DNA from: Photorhabdus luminescens subsp. luminescens
Lineage (GTDB): Bacteria; Pseudomonadota; Gammaproteobacteria; Enterobacterales; Enterobacteriaceae
Direction: 5' to 3'
NCBI RefSeq assembly: GCF_001083805.1
Contig: NZ_JXSK01000001.1
Location: forward strand, 1 to 64,000
Length of the DNA stretch: 64,000 nt
Under the pieces are notes generated by a model. It saw nothing but the letters and a program-made list of their open reading frames with translations. It had not been told where the DNA came from and did no database searches. This document shows, one piece after another, positions 41,058 to 50,276 of the stretch. Each line of letters begins with the position of its first letter. Within the stretch, counting starts at the first letter, position 1. Both the position numbers and the translations under genes were made by a program.

Positions 41058-41441
41058 TCACGAACAGTTGGTAGCGAAATGCAGAGGTAATTTAACTTCG
41101 AGCTCAATATCTGGATTCTGCCGGAAATCATAAGGCGTTATGCCATACTCTTTGCGGAACATGTAAGTGAAATGAGATTGAGAGCCGAAGCCGAAATCTA
41201 AGGCGATATCAAAAATAGGCAAAGAGCTGTTTCTTAAAAGATGAACAGCACCGGCCAGGCGTCGCTGGCGGATATATTTACCAAGAGAAATTCCAGTGAC
41301 TTCCTTGAATATTTTCTGCATGTGCCAAAGCGAGTAACCGGAGTAAGTTGCCAGTTCTTCCAGGTGGATTACCCGGCCAAGGTGATTCTCAATCCATTTG
41401 CTGAGAGCGCATACAAGTGCTAAGTGATTATCCTGTGGCAT
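41058..41441 (-). CDS. MarA/SoxS-like AraC-type regulator
   Basis: I start at ATG 41441 (MPQDNHLALVCALSKWIENHL), giving 127 residues, the length of MarA/SoxS/RamA-type one-domain regulators; upstream codons look non-coding. Two helix-turn-helices: LEELATYSGYSLWHMQKIFKEV and IFDIALDFGFGSQSHFTYMFRKEYGITPYDFR (given in two blocks of conserved residues L-x-x-LA and ALDFGF). No ligand domain, so activity would be set by protein level. It diverges from mgrB. Targets are likely stress or efflux genes by family knowledge. Confidence 0.82.
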   Translation of the reverse strand: MPQDNHLALVCALSKWIENHLGRVIHLEELATYSGYSLWHMQKIFKEVTGISLGKYIRQRRLAGAVHLLRNSSLPIFDIALDFGFGSQSHFTYMFRKEYGITPYDFRQNPDIELEVKLPLHFATNCS

Positions 41442-41577
41442 TAACAATTTTGTTCTGGTTGAAAATGAAGGGAAGTATACACAACTTTTTCTACAGATGA
41501 CAAAGCCTTGACATGATGATTTAGATTGTAACTGAATGTGACAATTGATTTTTTTGTTATAGTGAATAGAATCCACA

Positions 41578-41594
41578 TGGTTAGTATTTGTTTA
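41578..41594 (+). promoter_or_regulatory. PhoP box upstream of mgrB
   Basis: TGGTTA-GTATT-TGTTTA matches the PhoP direct repeat (T/G)GTTTA-N5-(T/G)GTTTA at 11 of 12 positions. TGATAT at 41604-41609 is a candidate -10 at about the usual spacing. This would give a leader of about 140 bases before mgrB. Confidence 0.55.
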
Positions 41595-41757
41595 AATGTG
41601 TTCTGATATGTTGTTAGCATACATACTGTTACCGGTACGATTTTTTCACAATGAAAGCACAAGATGAATATTTTTCTTGTTTCATTGTTGTAAAATATCA
41701 TTTTCCAACTTTATTCTTAACGTATTGCGTTCTGATCGAACTTGAAGGAAATAGAAT

Positions 41758-41901
41758 TGGACATAAAAAAAACCATTGCAATCTTAGTATTACTTGGAAT
41801 ATGTCTGTTCTTGTACCTGCTAGCTTTGGATAGCTATTGTGATCAGGGGGAAAAGTTTGATTCAGGTATTTGTTCTGTGACTCGATATCTGCCTTTCTGA
41901 T
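41758..41901 (+). CDS. mgrB: MgrB, small membrane inhibitor of PhoQ
   Basis: A 47-codon gene with a TTG start and AAGGA seven bases upstream. The product has a short cytoplasmic start (MDIKK), one membrane segment (about residues 6-24) and a periplasmic tail with CDQ-x3-F-x-SGIC and a LPF end. E. coli MgrB is also 47 residues and has Cys16, Cys28 and Cys39; all three are at the same positions here. MgrB binds PhoQ and lowers its kinase output; the two periplasmic cysteines link it to redox state. A PhoP box lies upstream, so the feedback loop appears complete. Short length and TTG start make it easy to miss. Confidence 0.9.
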
Positions 41902-42178
41902 TAGTTGCTGATACTCATCAGCCATTTTCCCTTCATATATCTGTGCTAACATATATCTTCAATATCCACCCTTTAAAGCTAGTGTTTTGTTTGCTTTGGA
42001 TTAAGTGCCATCCTAATAGGCGTAATTGTTGCAGACAGTTTGAGCACTGCCCAGGTTCGTTCTTTATGGCAAAGAAGGGCAAATAAAATAGCCCTATTGG
42101 GATAGGCAGTAAAGCAGATAATGGGAAGCGGTTGTTTTCCCACTTATAACAAGATAGAAGTTGCATCAAGAGGACAAG

Positions 42179-43558
42179 ATGGCAGGACAATCGCAGCGGT
42201 CAACACTTAAACGCGGTTTAAAAAACCGGCATATTCAACTTATTGCTCTGGGGGGGGCTGTCGGGACTGGGTTGTTTCTCGGTATTGCACAAACCATAAA
42301 AATGGCAGGTCCCTCCGTAATTTTAGGATACGCTATCGCAGGTTTTATTGCATTTCTGATTATGCGTCAGCTAGGCGAAATGGTGGTCGAAGAGCCTGTA
42401 GCGGGGTCGTTTAGTCATTTTGCGTATAAATATTGGGGGGATTTTCCCGGATTTTTATCAGGTTGGAATTACTGGGCGATGTTTACTCTGGTCGGTATGG
42501 CTGAATTAACGGCTGTGGGAATGTACATCCACTACTGGTGGCCTGATATTCCAACCTGGGTTTCTGCAACCGTCTTCTTTGTTTTAATCAATACGGTAAA
42601 TTTAATTAACGTCCGATTATATGGTGAAACAGAATTTTGGTTTGCCATTATTAAAGTGACCGCCATTATCTGTATGATTGTGTTTGGCGCTTACCTGTTA
42701 GTCAGCGGAAATGGCGGACCTCAGGCCAGCATTACTAACCTTTGGCAACATGGCGGCTTTATGCCTAATGGCATCACCAGCCTTATCATGGCGATGGCTG
42801 TGATCATGTTCTCTTTTGGTGGATTGGAGTTGGTGGGTATTACCGCAGCAGAAGCGGAAAATCCGCGTATCAGCATTCCTAAGGCTACCAATCAAGTGGT
42901 ATACAGAATATTGATTTTCTATATCGGTTCTCTGACCGTGTTGTTGTCGCTTTATCCGTGGGGCAATGTTGTTGAAGGTGAAAGCCCATTTGTGATGATT
43001 TTTCACAACCTGGATAGTTTCTGGGTGGCTAACGTTCTGAATATTGTTGTCCTAACTGCTGCATTATCTGTTTATAACAGCGGTGTGTATTGTAACAGCC
43101 GGATGCTGTACGGTTTAGCAAAACAAGGCAATGCGCCTGGGATGCTGACCAAAGTCAATGAAAGTGGCGTCCCTATCAGAGCCATTGTCATTTCTGCTTT
43201 GGCAACGTCCGCTGGTGTATTGATTAATTATGTGATACCGGGCAAAGCATTTGAATTATTAATGGCGCTGGTGGTAACAACGTTGGTGATTAATTGGGTC
43301 ATGATCTGTACGGCGCATTTAAAATTCCGGGCAGAAAAAGTTAAACAGGGAATAGAACCATCATTTAAGGCATTCTGGTATCCATTCGGTAATTATCTGT
43401 GTCTGGTTTTCCTTGCCTTTATACTTGTCATTATTTTGATGATGGATAGCATCCGTATTTCAGTCATCCTGATGCCATTCTGGGTGGGGGCGTTATGGAT
43501 CGGGTTTTTAATGTCTCGTTCCCGCCGTGAAAAAATGAGAGCACAGGAGCAGGAATAG
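42179..43558 (+). CDS. aroP: AroP-like aromatic amino acid permease
   Basis: 459 residues from ATG 42179 (GAGG five bases upstream; an in-frame TTG at 42161 is less likely). Twelve membrane segments of the APC superfamily. LKRGLKNRHIQLIALGGAVG, EEPVAGSFSHFAYKYWG and FSFGGLELVGITAAEAENP are shared with AroP/PheP; the phrases SGNGGPQASI and LPxG-like FMPNG are closer to AroP. It imports Phe, Tyr and Trp with protons. In this organism aromatic uptake could feed tyrosine-derived isonitrile, but this link is inference. Confidence 0.85.
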   Translation: MAGQSQRSTLKRGLKNRHIQLIALGGAVGTGLFLGIAQTIKMAGPSVILGYAIAGFIAFLIMRQLGEMVVEEPVAGSFSHFAYKYWGDFPGFLSGWNYWAMFTLVGMAELTAVGMYIHYWWPDIPTWVSATVFFVLINTVNLINVRLYGETEFWFAIIKVTAIICMIVFGAYLLVSGNGGPQASITNLWQHGGFMPNGITSLIMAMAVIMFSFGGLELVGITAAEAENPRISIPKATNQVVYRILIFYIGSLTVLLSLYPWGNVVEGESPFVMIFHNLDSFWVANVLNIVVLTAALSVYNSGVYCNSRMLYGLAKQGNAPGMLTKVNESGVPIRAIVISALATSAGVLINYVIPGKAFELLMALVVTTLVINWVMICTAHLKFRAEKVKQGIEPSFKAFWYPFGNYLCLVFLAFILVIILMMDSIRISVILMPFWVGALWIGFLMSRSRREKMRAQEQE

Positions 43559-43583
43559 CATATATCTGGATTATCGCTATGAA

Positions 43584-43619
43584 GATACCGGGCTGATATT
43601 ACACAGCCTGGTATTTTTT
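43584..43619 (+). terminator. Rho-independent terminator of aroP
   Basis: ATACCGGGCTG - ATATTACA - CAGCCTGGTAT followed by TTTTTT, 26 bases after the aroP stop and ahead of the convergent pagP. Confidence 0.85.
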
Positions 43620-43625
43620 ATCTGG

Positions 43626-44249
43626 TTACCATTGCCAACGTAACCAAGCGAAGAGGACGTTACCATTATTATATGTGCCGGGAATATATGTCCCTTGCAG
43701 CGATAACCGATCATATTCTATGGAGAATAGCGGTAATGGGAGTGGAATAGGGACATAATAATAGTCATGACGAGCGGTAACGCTTAAAGTGAAACCGATT
43801 CCCATTCGAAAACCATCTAAATCACCGGGTATCCACATTTTCTGAAATCCATAGCCAACGATGGGTTCCAAACGGTTATGAGAATCCATAAAAGCCATTG
43901 CATAAAGGGAATGCCAATCATTGTCTTCGTCGTAACGATATTTACCATAGCCGAAACCCCAGGGGCGCTCATTATATCTATCGATCTTCTCTTTATCGTA
44001 GGTATGTCTGTTATGCCAAGTCATTACTGGCAGATAAAGTTCATTGCCGGGTGCATCCCAAGTGAGGGTGATATTATTGTTGAGTTTTTCCCATAAGCTA
44101 CCTGAATTGTTGCCATAACCGATCGGGGTGTGAGATTCAGTCGTTGCTAATGACTTATTAGCAGTATCTGCCGTTGCTGCAAACACTGTCCCAGATGAGA
44201 CTAAAAGAGTAGCTGATAGGGTACAGGCTGCGGTTAAATCAAACTTCAT
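43626..44249 (-). CDS. pagP: Lipid A palmitoyltransferase PagP
   Basis: 207 residues with a signal peptide (cleavage likely after VFA, residue 24). An extra 20-residue spacer precedes the eight-stranded barrel. Catalytic residues by alignment with E. coli: His in MTWHNRHTYDKEKIDRYNER, and Asp-Ser in AMAFMDSHNRLEPIVGYG. TYIPGTYNNGNVLFAWLRWQW closes the barrel, ending in an aromatic residue as outer-membrane proteins do. It transfers palmitate from phospholipid to lipid A and is a PhoP target in relatives, protecting against cationic peptides. Confidence 0.95.
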   Translation of the reverse strand: MKFDLTAACTLSATLLVSSGTVFAATADTANKSLATTESHTPIGYGNNSGSLWEKLNNNITLTWDAPGNELYLPVMTWHNRHTYDKEKIDRYNERPWGFGYGKYRYDEDNDWHSLYAMAFMDSHNRLEPIVGYGFQKMWIPGDLDGFRMGIGFTLSVTARHDYYYVPIPLPLPLFSIEYDRLSLQGTYIPGTYNNGNVLFAWLRWQW

Positions 44250-44837
44250 TATTTATTGCTCCAATTTCCCGACGATATAAATTGGGAAGACTCTGTGCGT
44301 CACGCAAAATATGACAAACATCTAAATTTATGAATTCTACTCTTGCTATTTTCAATAAAAGCTAAACGAAAAATTAATATTAAGATGTGATAGGTATTAA
44401 CTGGGTATATTTAATACTGATATTTTAGTCAACTAATATTGGGAATGTGTTGACTTTTTCTTTCGCCTAAACAGTGGAGATTGGTCCTATGAACATACTA
44501 TGAGATATAGAAAATCCAATAATAAGACAGGCAAAATAAATTAGAGTTATTTATGTTATCTGGGGTTTTGTTGAGTGGATAAACTGTAAGCTAATTAGGA
44601 TAACCTTGGATTTTCAAATTTTTGCAGCTATGTTAAACAATAATTGTTGTTAAGAATTTTAAATATGTGCGTTAGCTCCATAGCTGATAAAAAATGGCTT
44701 GCCATCATATTAAGAATATGTGATAAATCGTTCGGGTAAACGAGGTACGGTTCTGTTAATAGCAGCAACTCGCTCTAGTTTTTATGTTGCGCCGAAACGG
44801 CGAATTAGAATTAAGTGATCCAAAGGAAATTCTTAAA
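44250..44837. other. Divergent region between pagP and cspC
   Basis: Nearly 590 bases between divergent genes. TAAACG-AAAAA-TTAATA at 44363-44379 is a weak PhoP-box-like repeat read toward pagP (9 of 12). The right part should be the long structured 5' leader usual for cold-shock protein genes. No gene seen. Confidence 0.45.
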
Positions 44838-45047
44838 ATGGCAAAAATCACTGGTACTGTAAAGTGGTTCAACGAATCAAAAGGTTTTGGTTTTATTACT
44901 CCTGCTGATGGCAGCAAAGATGTGTTTGTACATTTTAGCGCTATTCAGAGCGAGGGTTTTAAAACTCTGGCGGAAGGCCAAAAAGTTGAGTTTGAAATTC
45001 AGGACGGTCAGAAAGGTCCTTCTGCGGCAAACGTCACTACAGCATAA
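44838..45047 (+). CDS. cspC: Cold-shock-like protein CspC/CspE
   Basis: Start ATG 44838 ([17 protein letters not shown]) gives 69 residues, the family length; a longer frame from 44784 is leader sequence. RNA-binding motifs KGFGFI (RNP1) and VFVHF (RNP2) are intact. The tail [13 protein letters not shown] is closest to CspC, while other positions fit CspE. It is an RNA chaperone and antiterminator. In E. coli cspC neighbours mgrB, which is also near here. Confidence 0.93.
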   Translation: MAKITGTVKWFNESKGFGFITPADGSKDVFVHFSAIQSEGFKTLAEGQKVEFEIQDGQKGPSAANVTTA

Positions 45048-45131
45048 CTTCTTTTTGTCGATCATTTTGGATTGACGAAGTAAATTTGTTGTCTGATTGA
45101 TTTTTTACCGGCAACAATGACATACCGATAT

Positions 45132-45167
45132 CACCCTGTTAGTTATCTGATAGGGTGTTTTTGTTTT
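45132..45167 (+). terminator. Rho-independent terminator of cspC
   Basis: CACCCTGTTAG - TTAT - CTGATAGGGTG followed by TTTTTGTTTT. It separates cspC from the TPP riboswitch. Confidence 0.85.
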
Positions 45168-45170
45168 GGC

Positions 45171-45245
45171 TCGGGGCGCTCTTTATTGAGCTGAGATGAA
45201 CCCGTAATACCTGATCTGGATAATGCCAGCGTAGGGAAGTCATGG
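45171..45245 (+). promoter_or_regulatory. TPP riboswitch (THI element) ahead of thiD
   Basis: Contains GGGGCGC, then GCTGAGATGAACCC, then ACCTGATCTGGATAATGCC and AGCGTAGGGAA, the conserved THI-box blocks in order. It ends about 50 bases before the thiD start and overlaps the space where the ribosome site could be sequestered. Thiamine diphosphate binding should lower thiD expression. Confidence 0.95.
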
Positions 45246-45296
45246 TGTCTTTTCCTGATACTTGCTTTTCTTTATGTCTGGTTGGAAGGGGGACCT

Positions 45297-46097
45297 ATGA
45301 TGAGAATCAATTCACTGACAATTGCCGGTACTGATCCTAGTGGCGGTGCTGGCATTCAAGCCGACCTAAAAACTTTCTCTGCACTTGGTGCTTATGGCAC
45401 AACAGTAATGACAGCGCTTGTGGCGCAAAACACCTGTGGTGTGCAATCTGTTTATGATATCGATCCTACTTTTGTTGCGGCACAGCTTGAATCTGTGTTG
45501 TCAGATATCAGAATTGATAGCGCTAAGATAGGCATGTTATCTAATGCCGCCAATGTTGCTGTTGTTGCCGACGCAATAAGTCGTTATTCCGTGCCTTATG
45601 TTGTATTGGATACGGTAATGATTGCGAAAAGCGGCGATCCGTTGCTGGCGCCGGAAGCGGTTTCCGAGGTTGTTGAACAATTATTACCGAAGGTTTCGTT
45701 GATTACCCCAAATTTGCCGGAAGCCGCAGCGATATTGAAATGTTCTGTAGCAAAAACCGAAACGGACATGCAAAAACAAGGGCGTGAATTATTATCGCTA
45801 GGATGCGAAGCCGTTTTACTGAAAGGCGGACACCTTACAGAACATGAAAGCCCTGATTGGCTATTTACTGTTGAGGGAGAATGGCGTTTTACTGCTCCTA
45901 GAATCAATACGCGTCATACACATGGTACAGGGTGCACGCTCTCCGCTGCACTGGCTGCTTTGCGTCCGCGTTATTCAAATTGGCAGACAACACTGCCTGT
46001 TGCTAAATCATATCTCCAGGCGGCGTTAGAGCAAGCGGATTTGTTAGGTGTAGGAAAAGGAATTGGACCTGTGCACCATTTTCATCAGTGGTGGTGA
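45297..46097 (+). CDS. thiD: Hydroxymethylpyrimidine/phosphomethylpyrimidine kinase ThiD
   Basis: 266 residues from ATG 45297 (MMRINSLTIAG), with GGAAGGGGGA upstream. Ribokinase fold: TIAGTDPSGGAGIQADLKTF near the start, ITPNLPEAA, LLKGGH and HGTGCTLSAALAA (anion hole and catalytic Asp region is HTHGTGC). It phosphorylates HMP twice for thiamine synthesis. It stands alone behind a TPP riboswitch; in E. coli thiD is second to thiM. Confidence 0.96.
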   Translation: MMRINSLTIAGTDPSGGAGIQADLKTFSALGAYGTTVMTALVAQNTCGVQSVYDIDPTFVAAQLESVLSDIRIDSAKIGMLSNAANVAVVADAISRYSVPYVVLDTVMIAKSGDPLLAPEAVSEVVEQLLPKVSLITPNLPEAAAILKCSVAKTETDMQKQGRELLSLGCEAVLLKGGHLTEHESPDWLFTVEGEWRFTAPRINTRHTHGTGCTLSAALAALRPRYSNWQTTLPVAKSYLQAALEQADLLGVGKGIGPVHHFHQWW

Positions 46098-46469
46098 GAG
46101 TCGCTGATTGGCGAACCGTGTAAAATCTGTGATCGTTCAGGGGAGTCCATATAAGGGCATGACGACGGGTCATTGGCATCTCTATTATTTAATGCTGAGG
46201 GGGCGATCATTTCAACAATTGATGACACGATATAATTATTACAAGAGTAATAGTTCCACAAAACATATCATAAGTGTTTTATATTTGTGTACTCACTCAT
46301 ATTTATTATCTGAAAATTAACCAATATAAAAAATCATATCTAATTTATCACTGACGTATTGATGTATAATAAGAGAAAGACTTTCGGTAGTTACTAAATT
46401 CATACTAAATAATATATCTCTTCGATAAATCAAGTACTTTATTTAAAGTACTTTGGCCTTTAGCTAAGG
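46098..46469. other. Gap between thiD and the methyltransferase gene
   Basis: About 370 AT-rich bases; a 70-codon frame here has no support. Nothing else seen apart from the promoter region expected for the next gene. Confidence 0.45.
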
Positions 46470-47216
46470 ATGAAAAACATGAAAGATGACACGTTATATG
46501 ACCCTATTGCACATCTTTACGAGAGCTTTTCAGATGCTGCTGCCCATATCAAAGTAGAAATCAGAACTATCTTCAATCTGGCAGGAGATATACACGGGAA
46601 ATCAGTGTTAGATTTAGCCTGTGGATATGGTCTCTTTAGTCGAGAATACAAGAATCGTGGCGCGTCAAAAGTCATTGGCGTCGATATATCAGAAAACATG
46701 ATAGCCATTGCGAAAAGCAAATCACAACAATACGGTGACGATATCGAATTTCACGTAAGAGATGTCTGCAAGATGGAGTCGTTTGGCAAATTTGACATAG
46801 TCAATGCAGCCTGGTTATTCTGCCATGCAGAATCTATTGAAGACCTTGAAACTATGTTCCGTGTTATTGCCGCTCATCTCAAGCCTTCCGGTAAACTAAT
46901 TGCGTATACCGCTGAACCTGATTGTCGATTAGCAAAAGTGAATTATGAAAATTATGGTATAAAAATTCTGAGTGAAGAACCCGTGAAAGACACAACTCTC
47001 GTGAGAGCTGAATTTCTTACCACACCACCTAGCCCTTTCACTATGTATCTTTGGAGCCGTGAACAGTATCAAGCTGCGCTCCAAAAGGCAGGGTTCAAAC
47101 AATTTAGATGGCAAAAACCAATGCTGTTAGAAAGCGATATTGAGGATTATCCCCTAGGTTTTTGGGATGATTATCAACGAAATTGCCTTGATACAGCTCT
47201 TGTTTGTCAGTTTTAA
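46470..47216 (+). CDS. Class I SAM-dependent methyltransferase
   Basis: 248 residues, Rossmann-type methyltransferase: motif I LDLACGYGLFSREY near residue 48, acidic loop VIGVDISENMI, then FHVRDVC and IVNAAWLFCHA. The substrate region (residues about 150-200) resembles ToxA-like small-molecule methyltransferases, but the substrate is unknown. It stands alone with its own terminator and no pathway partners, in AT-rich surroundings. Confidence 0.85.
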   Translation: MKNMKDDTLYDPIAHLYESFSDAAAHIKVEIRTIFNLAGDIHGKSVLDLACGYGLFSREYKNRGASKVIGVDISENMIAIAKSKSQQYGDDIEFHVRDVCKMESFGKFDIVNAAWLFCHAESIEDLETMFRVIAAHLKPSGKLIAYTAEPDCRLAKVNYENYGIKILSEEPVKDTTLVRAEFLTTPPSPFTMYLWSREQYQAALQKAGFKQFRWQKPMLLESDIEDYPLGFWDDYQRNCLDTALVCQF

Positions 47217-47250
47217 CGATAATTCCTGAGATCCGCTGTCTTTCCTGTAC

Positions 47251-47283
47251 AAATCCCCCGATGAAAATCGAGGGATTTTTTTG
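47251..47283 (+). terminator. Rho-independent terminator of the methyltransferase gene
   Basis: AAATCCCCCGAT - GAAA - ATCGAGGGATTT followed by TTTTT; 34 bases after the stop. It may also serve the convergent fbaB. Confidence 0.85.
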
Positions 47284-47333
47284 CATTTCCCTCTCCTGGC
47301 GACTGCTTCCCACCTTCTCCCGGACGGGGGATG

Positions 47334-48383
47334 TCAAGCTATAGTAACTTGCTTATCCAGATAGACATCTTGAACCGCATTAATGAGTTCAATACCTTCT
47401 TTCATGGATTTTTTGAACGCTTTACGACCGAGGATTAGCCCCATGCCACCTGCGCGTTTATTAATGACGGCGGTACGAACTGAGTCGCTCAAATCATTAT
47501 TACCGGATGCGCCGCCTGAGTTAATCATACCGGCGCGACCCATGTAGCAGTTAGCTATCTGATAACGGACCAGATCGATAGGGTGATCGGTAGTCAAATT
47601 AGCGTAAACACGTTTATCGGTATGACCAAAGCCAATCGCCGTATAGCCGCCGTTATTTTCGGCCATTTTCTGCTTAACGATATCGGCGCCGATAGTGGCT
47701 GCCAAATGGTTAGCTTGGCCGGTGAGGTCTGCACTGGAGTGATAATCAACCCCCTCTTTTTTGAAAGCGGAATTACGTAGGTAGGCCCACAATACCGTTA
47801 CCATGCCCAATTCATGCGCCCGTTTAAAGGCGGCTGAAATTTCCTCAATTTGACGCCGTGATTCAATAGAGCCAAAGTAAATTGTTGCTCCAACGGCAAC
47901 AGCACCCATCTCAAATGCTTGTTCAACACTGGCATATAAAGTTTGATCATATTGAGCGGGATAGCTCAGTGTTTCATTGTGGTTCAGTTTAACCAGAAAT
48001 GGGATCTTATGAGCATAACGACGAGAAACAGCGGATAACACGCCATAAGTAGAGGCAACACAGTTACAGCCGGCTTCAATAGCCAGTTCAACGATATTTT
48101 TGGGATCGAAATAGAGAGGGTTTGCTGCAAAAGAAGCGGCAGCAGAATGCTCTACGCCTTGATCCACCGGCAAAATGGATAAATAACCAGTGCCGCCAAG
48201 ACGACCATGATTTAACAATGTTTGCATGGAGCGCAGAACCGTATTCGGTCGGTTATTGTCGATCATTACGCGGTCAACAAAATCGGAGCCTGGCAGATAA
48301 AGATTTTCACTCGGAATAGTACTACAACGATGTTGCAATAAACTGTCCGCATCTTTGCCTAACAACTTAGCGATATCAGTCAT
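47334..48383 (-). CDS. fbaB: Class I fructose-bisphosphate aldolase FbaB (DhnA type)
   Basis: 349 residues (E. coli 350). Blocks [34 protein letters not shown] and [11 protein letters not shown] and a Lys-containing DIVKQKM strand (Schiff-base region) match DhnA-type class I aldolases. It splits fructose 1,6-bisphosphate, mainly in gluconeogenic growth. ATG is preceded by AACTGGAGTAAAAC. Stands alone. Confidence 0.95.
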   Translation of the reverse strand: MTDIAKLLGKDADSLLQHRCSTIPSENLYLPGSDFVDRVMIDNNRPNTVLRSMQTLLNHGRLGGTGYLSILPVDQGVEHSAAASFAANPLYFDPKNIVELAIEAGCNCVASTYGVLSAVSRRYAHKIPFLVKLNHNETLSYPAQYDQTLYASVEQAFEMGAVAVGATIYFGSIESRRQIEEISAAFKRAHELGMVTVLWAYLRNSAFKKEGVDYHSSADLTGQANHLAATIGADIVKQKMAENNGGYTAIGFGHTDKRVYANLTTDHPIDLVRYQIANCYMGRAGMINSGGASGNNDLSDSVRTAVINKRAGGMGLILGRKAFKKSMKEGIELINAVQDVYLDKQVTIA

Positions 48384-48481
48384 GTTTTACTCCAGTTATG
48401 AAAAGATGTCATTGATTGTCATTTATCCTTTTTAGGATAACAAGTTGTATTGGGAGGGAAGTGGTAGTGGATCGCTTCAGG

Positions 48482-48534
48482 TGGGGATTCGCTCCCTTGC
48501 CGTCGCGATGCAACTTGCAAGATAACGGGTATAT
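48482..48534 (+). repeat. Palindromic interspersed repeat, copy 4 (partial, chimeric)
   Basis: Begins at GGGGATTCGCTCCC in the middle of the element (subfamily B) and ends CAACTTGCAAGATAACGGGTATA-like, which is the complement of the opposite arm. So half is missing and the end is the other arm. Confidence 0.75.
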
Positions 48535-49612
48535 ATTATAAATTCAATCATCTCTCTTTATAAATATCAAAAAAATGGAAATAAATTTATTATCGTAAAT
48601 TTTATCTATGTTAACGTATTTTTCTTTGTGAAAGAATGAATTTTTGCTTTATTGTTCTTTATTGATTTGTAATATTCCAATGTTGTTGGATAGAATTGAT
48701 AAAATGGTTGGGTGATTTTAGAGCAAAAACTAATATGAATTTATCATTTGTAATAAATAACTCATTGATTAATGTTGAATTATTTAATTTCTTTCCTAAT
48801 TTAATTAACCAGTTACTGAAATCAGTTTTTATATTTTTATTTTTCTATCGCTAAACTAAATATTTTATTATATGGATTTATTACGAAGATATAATATGTT
48901 TTTCTATTATCTAAATGAACTTTATAAGGTTATATGTTCATATTTCCCTATCGCTATTAATATAAATTCCATTCGATTTTAATTATTCATATAAATAATT
49001 TTTTATTTTGTCAATTTATTTATAACTATGTTGCAATATTATATATGATAAATAACCGTTTCTAACGTCAATGTTTTTAAATCCGCATAATCCTGTAAGC
49101 AACAGTCAATATAGTTATTTATTCTTTCGTAAAAGTGATCATAATTTAAAATAATAATTATGCTAAATTTTTAGTTTTGTTTTGTATTCGTCAACTAATT
49201 AACTTATTGAAAGATACATCAATATAATTTGACTTTGTCACAGATGGAAAATTTCTCATGTTTTTATTGCCAATAGTGACATTTCGGTTTCTTCCATTTG
49301 CCAAGAGTAATTTCTTATTGCATTTCTTCTTTAGTAACTTGTTTACAAACGATGTTTTATAAAGTTATTGGATCTATTGATACAGGTTGAGAGCGTGATA
49401 GATGAAGATTGAATATTTGTTGCTGTTACTCGCTAAGCTGATTTTTCCTGCTGATCCGGTTAAAAATGCGTTTCTATTGTCTTTTGGTTTACTGAACAGC
49501 CCCTATTGTGGGATTACATTTCATTTTTCTGAGAGAGCAACATGTACTGCGCTATTGTTTATCAGCTTTGGGGCGATTTGGCTACTTTATCCTTACTTAT
49601 ATTATGGGTATA

Positions 49613-49739
49613 TATACCTAATAGATTTCGAGTTGCAGCGCGGCGGCAAGTGAACGAATCCCCAGGAGCATAGATAACTATGTGACTGGGGTGAGTGAAA
49701 GCAGCCAACAAAGCAGTAGCTTGAAAGATGAAGGGTATA
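49613..49739 (-). repeat. Palindromic interspersed repeat, copy 5 (subfamily A)
   Basis: 127 bp, TATACCTAAT to AAGGGTATA, the reverse complement of copy 1 with two substitutions (for example CATAG where copy 1 has CATCG, restoring the central stem). Confidence 0.92.
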
Positions 49740-50095
49740 AAACAAAATCCATTTTGAGTTGCTAAGTCGATATAGTCAGCTAAATGTTGAACTAATAGTT
49801 TTAACAATAAGTAAATTGTAATTATCTGTTTTCATAATTTTCACCTGATTAATTCTATCAGATTGTATAATATTTGGTCTAAATATGATGGATTTCCTGA
49901 ATTATTAAACAGTGGAAAATTTTAATTACATTTCTTTAGATAGTGTGATATTTCAATAAGTAGAAATATTCTCTTATTAATATGTAGGTATAAGAAACAC
50001 ATTAATATAAATATTCATTGGTTTAATAGTTAAATTTCTCTATTTAATTAATCATGTAAATGAATTCTGTAACTTATTGATTTTATTTCTCGGAG

Positions 50096-50190
50096 GAAAA
50101 AAGAAAAGGCCAGCTCAAGGGAGATTGAGCCGGCCAAGGAGGTGGTTCCTAGTCTTACTGTAAAACTTTTTTAATTTTTTATTTTTCACC
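50096..50190 (-). ncRNA. cyaR: CyaR small RNA
   Basis: On the minus strand: AGGAACCACCTCCTTGGCC, then a stem GGCCGGCTCAA - TCTCCC - TTGAGCTGGCC and a T-rich tail. E. coli CyaR has the same AGGAACCACCTCCTT seed and the same TCTCCCTT loop, and a T-rich end. The 5' part (GGTGAAAAATAAAA) is AT-rich as in E. coli. It lies downstream of trhP (yegQ) on the same strand, as in E. coli. CyaR is an Hfq-dependent RNA that pairs with the ribosome sites of ompX, luxS and others; its target set here is unknown. TAATAT at 50195-50200 is the likely -10. Confidence 0.9.
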
Positions 50191-50221
50191 AGCAATATTA
50201 CGGTAAATAAAATAGTATTGA

Positions 50222-50237
50222 TGTGATCTGTTTCTAA
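50222..50237 (-). promoter_or_regulatory. CRP-like site ahead of cyaR
   Basis: On the plus strand TGTGA-TCTGTT-TCTAA, one perfect half-site and one weak one. Its centre lies about 41 bp before the start predicted from the TAATAT -10, the class II position. CyaR is CRP-activated in E. coli. Confidence 0.5.
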
Positions 50238-50276
50238 AAAAAGAAATATATCGTCATAAAAAGGGGATATTGATGA

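Larger units (their letters stand above)
48384..50095. other. 1.7-kb AT-rich intergenic region
   Basis: Between fbaB and cyaR. It holds repeat copies 4 and 5. A possible 83-codon hydrophobic frame at 49402-49653 runs into repeat copy 5 and lacks a good ribosome site, so I do not call it. Otherwise very AT-rich. Confidence 0.5.

Noticed and set aside
44784-44837. N-terminal extension of the cold-shock protein
   Set aside because: Family members begin at MAKI; the extra 18 codons are 5' leader.
46108-46320. 70-codon frame after thiD
   Set aside because: Composition is not protein-like and there is no ribosome site or homology I recognise.
49402-49653. 83-codon hydrophobic frame
   Set aside because: Its end lies inside repeat copy 5 and its start has a weak ribosome site; probably chance in AT-rich DNA.
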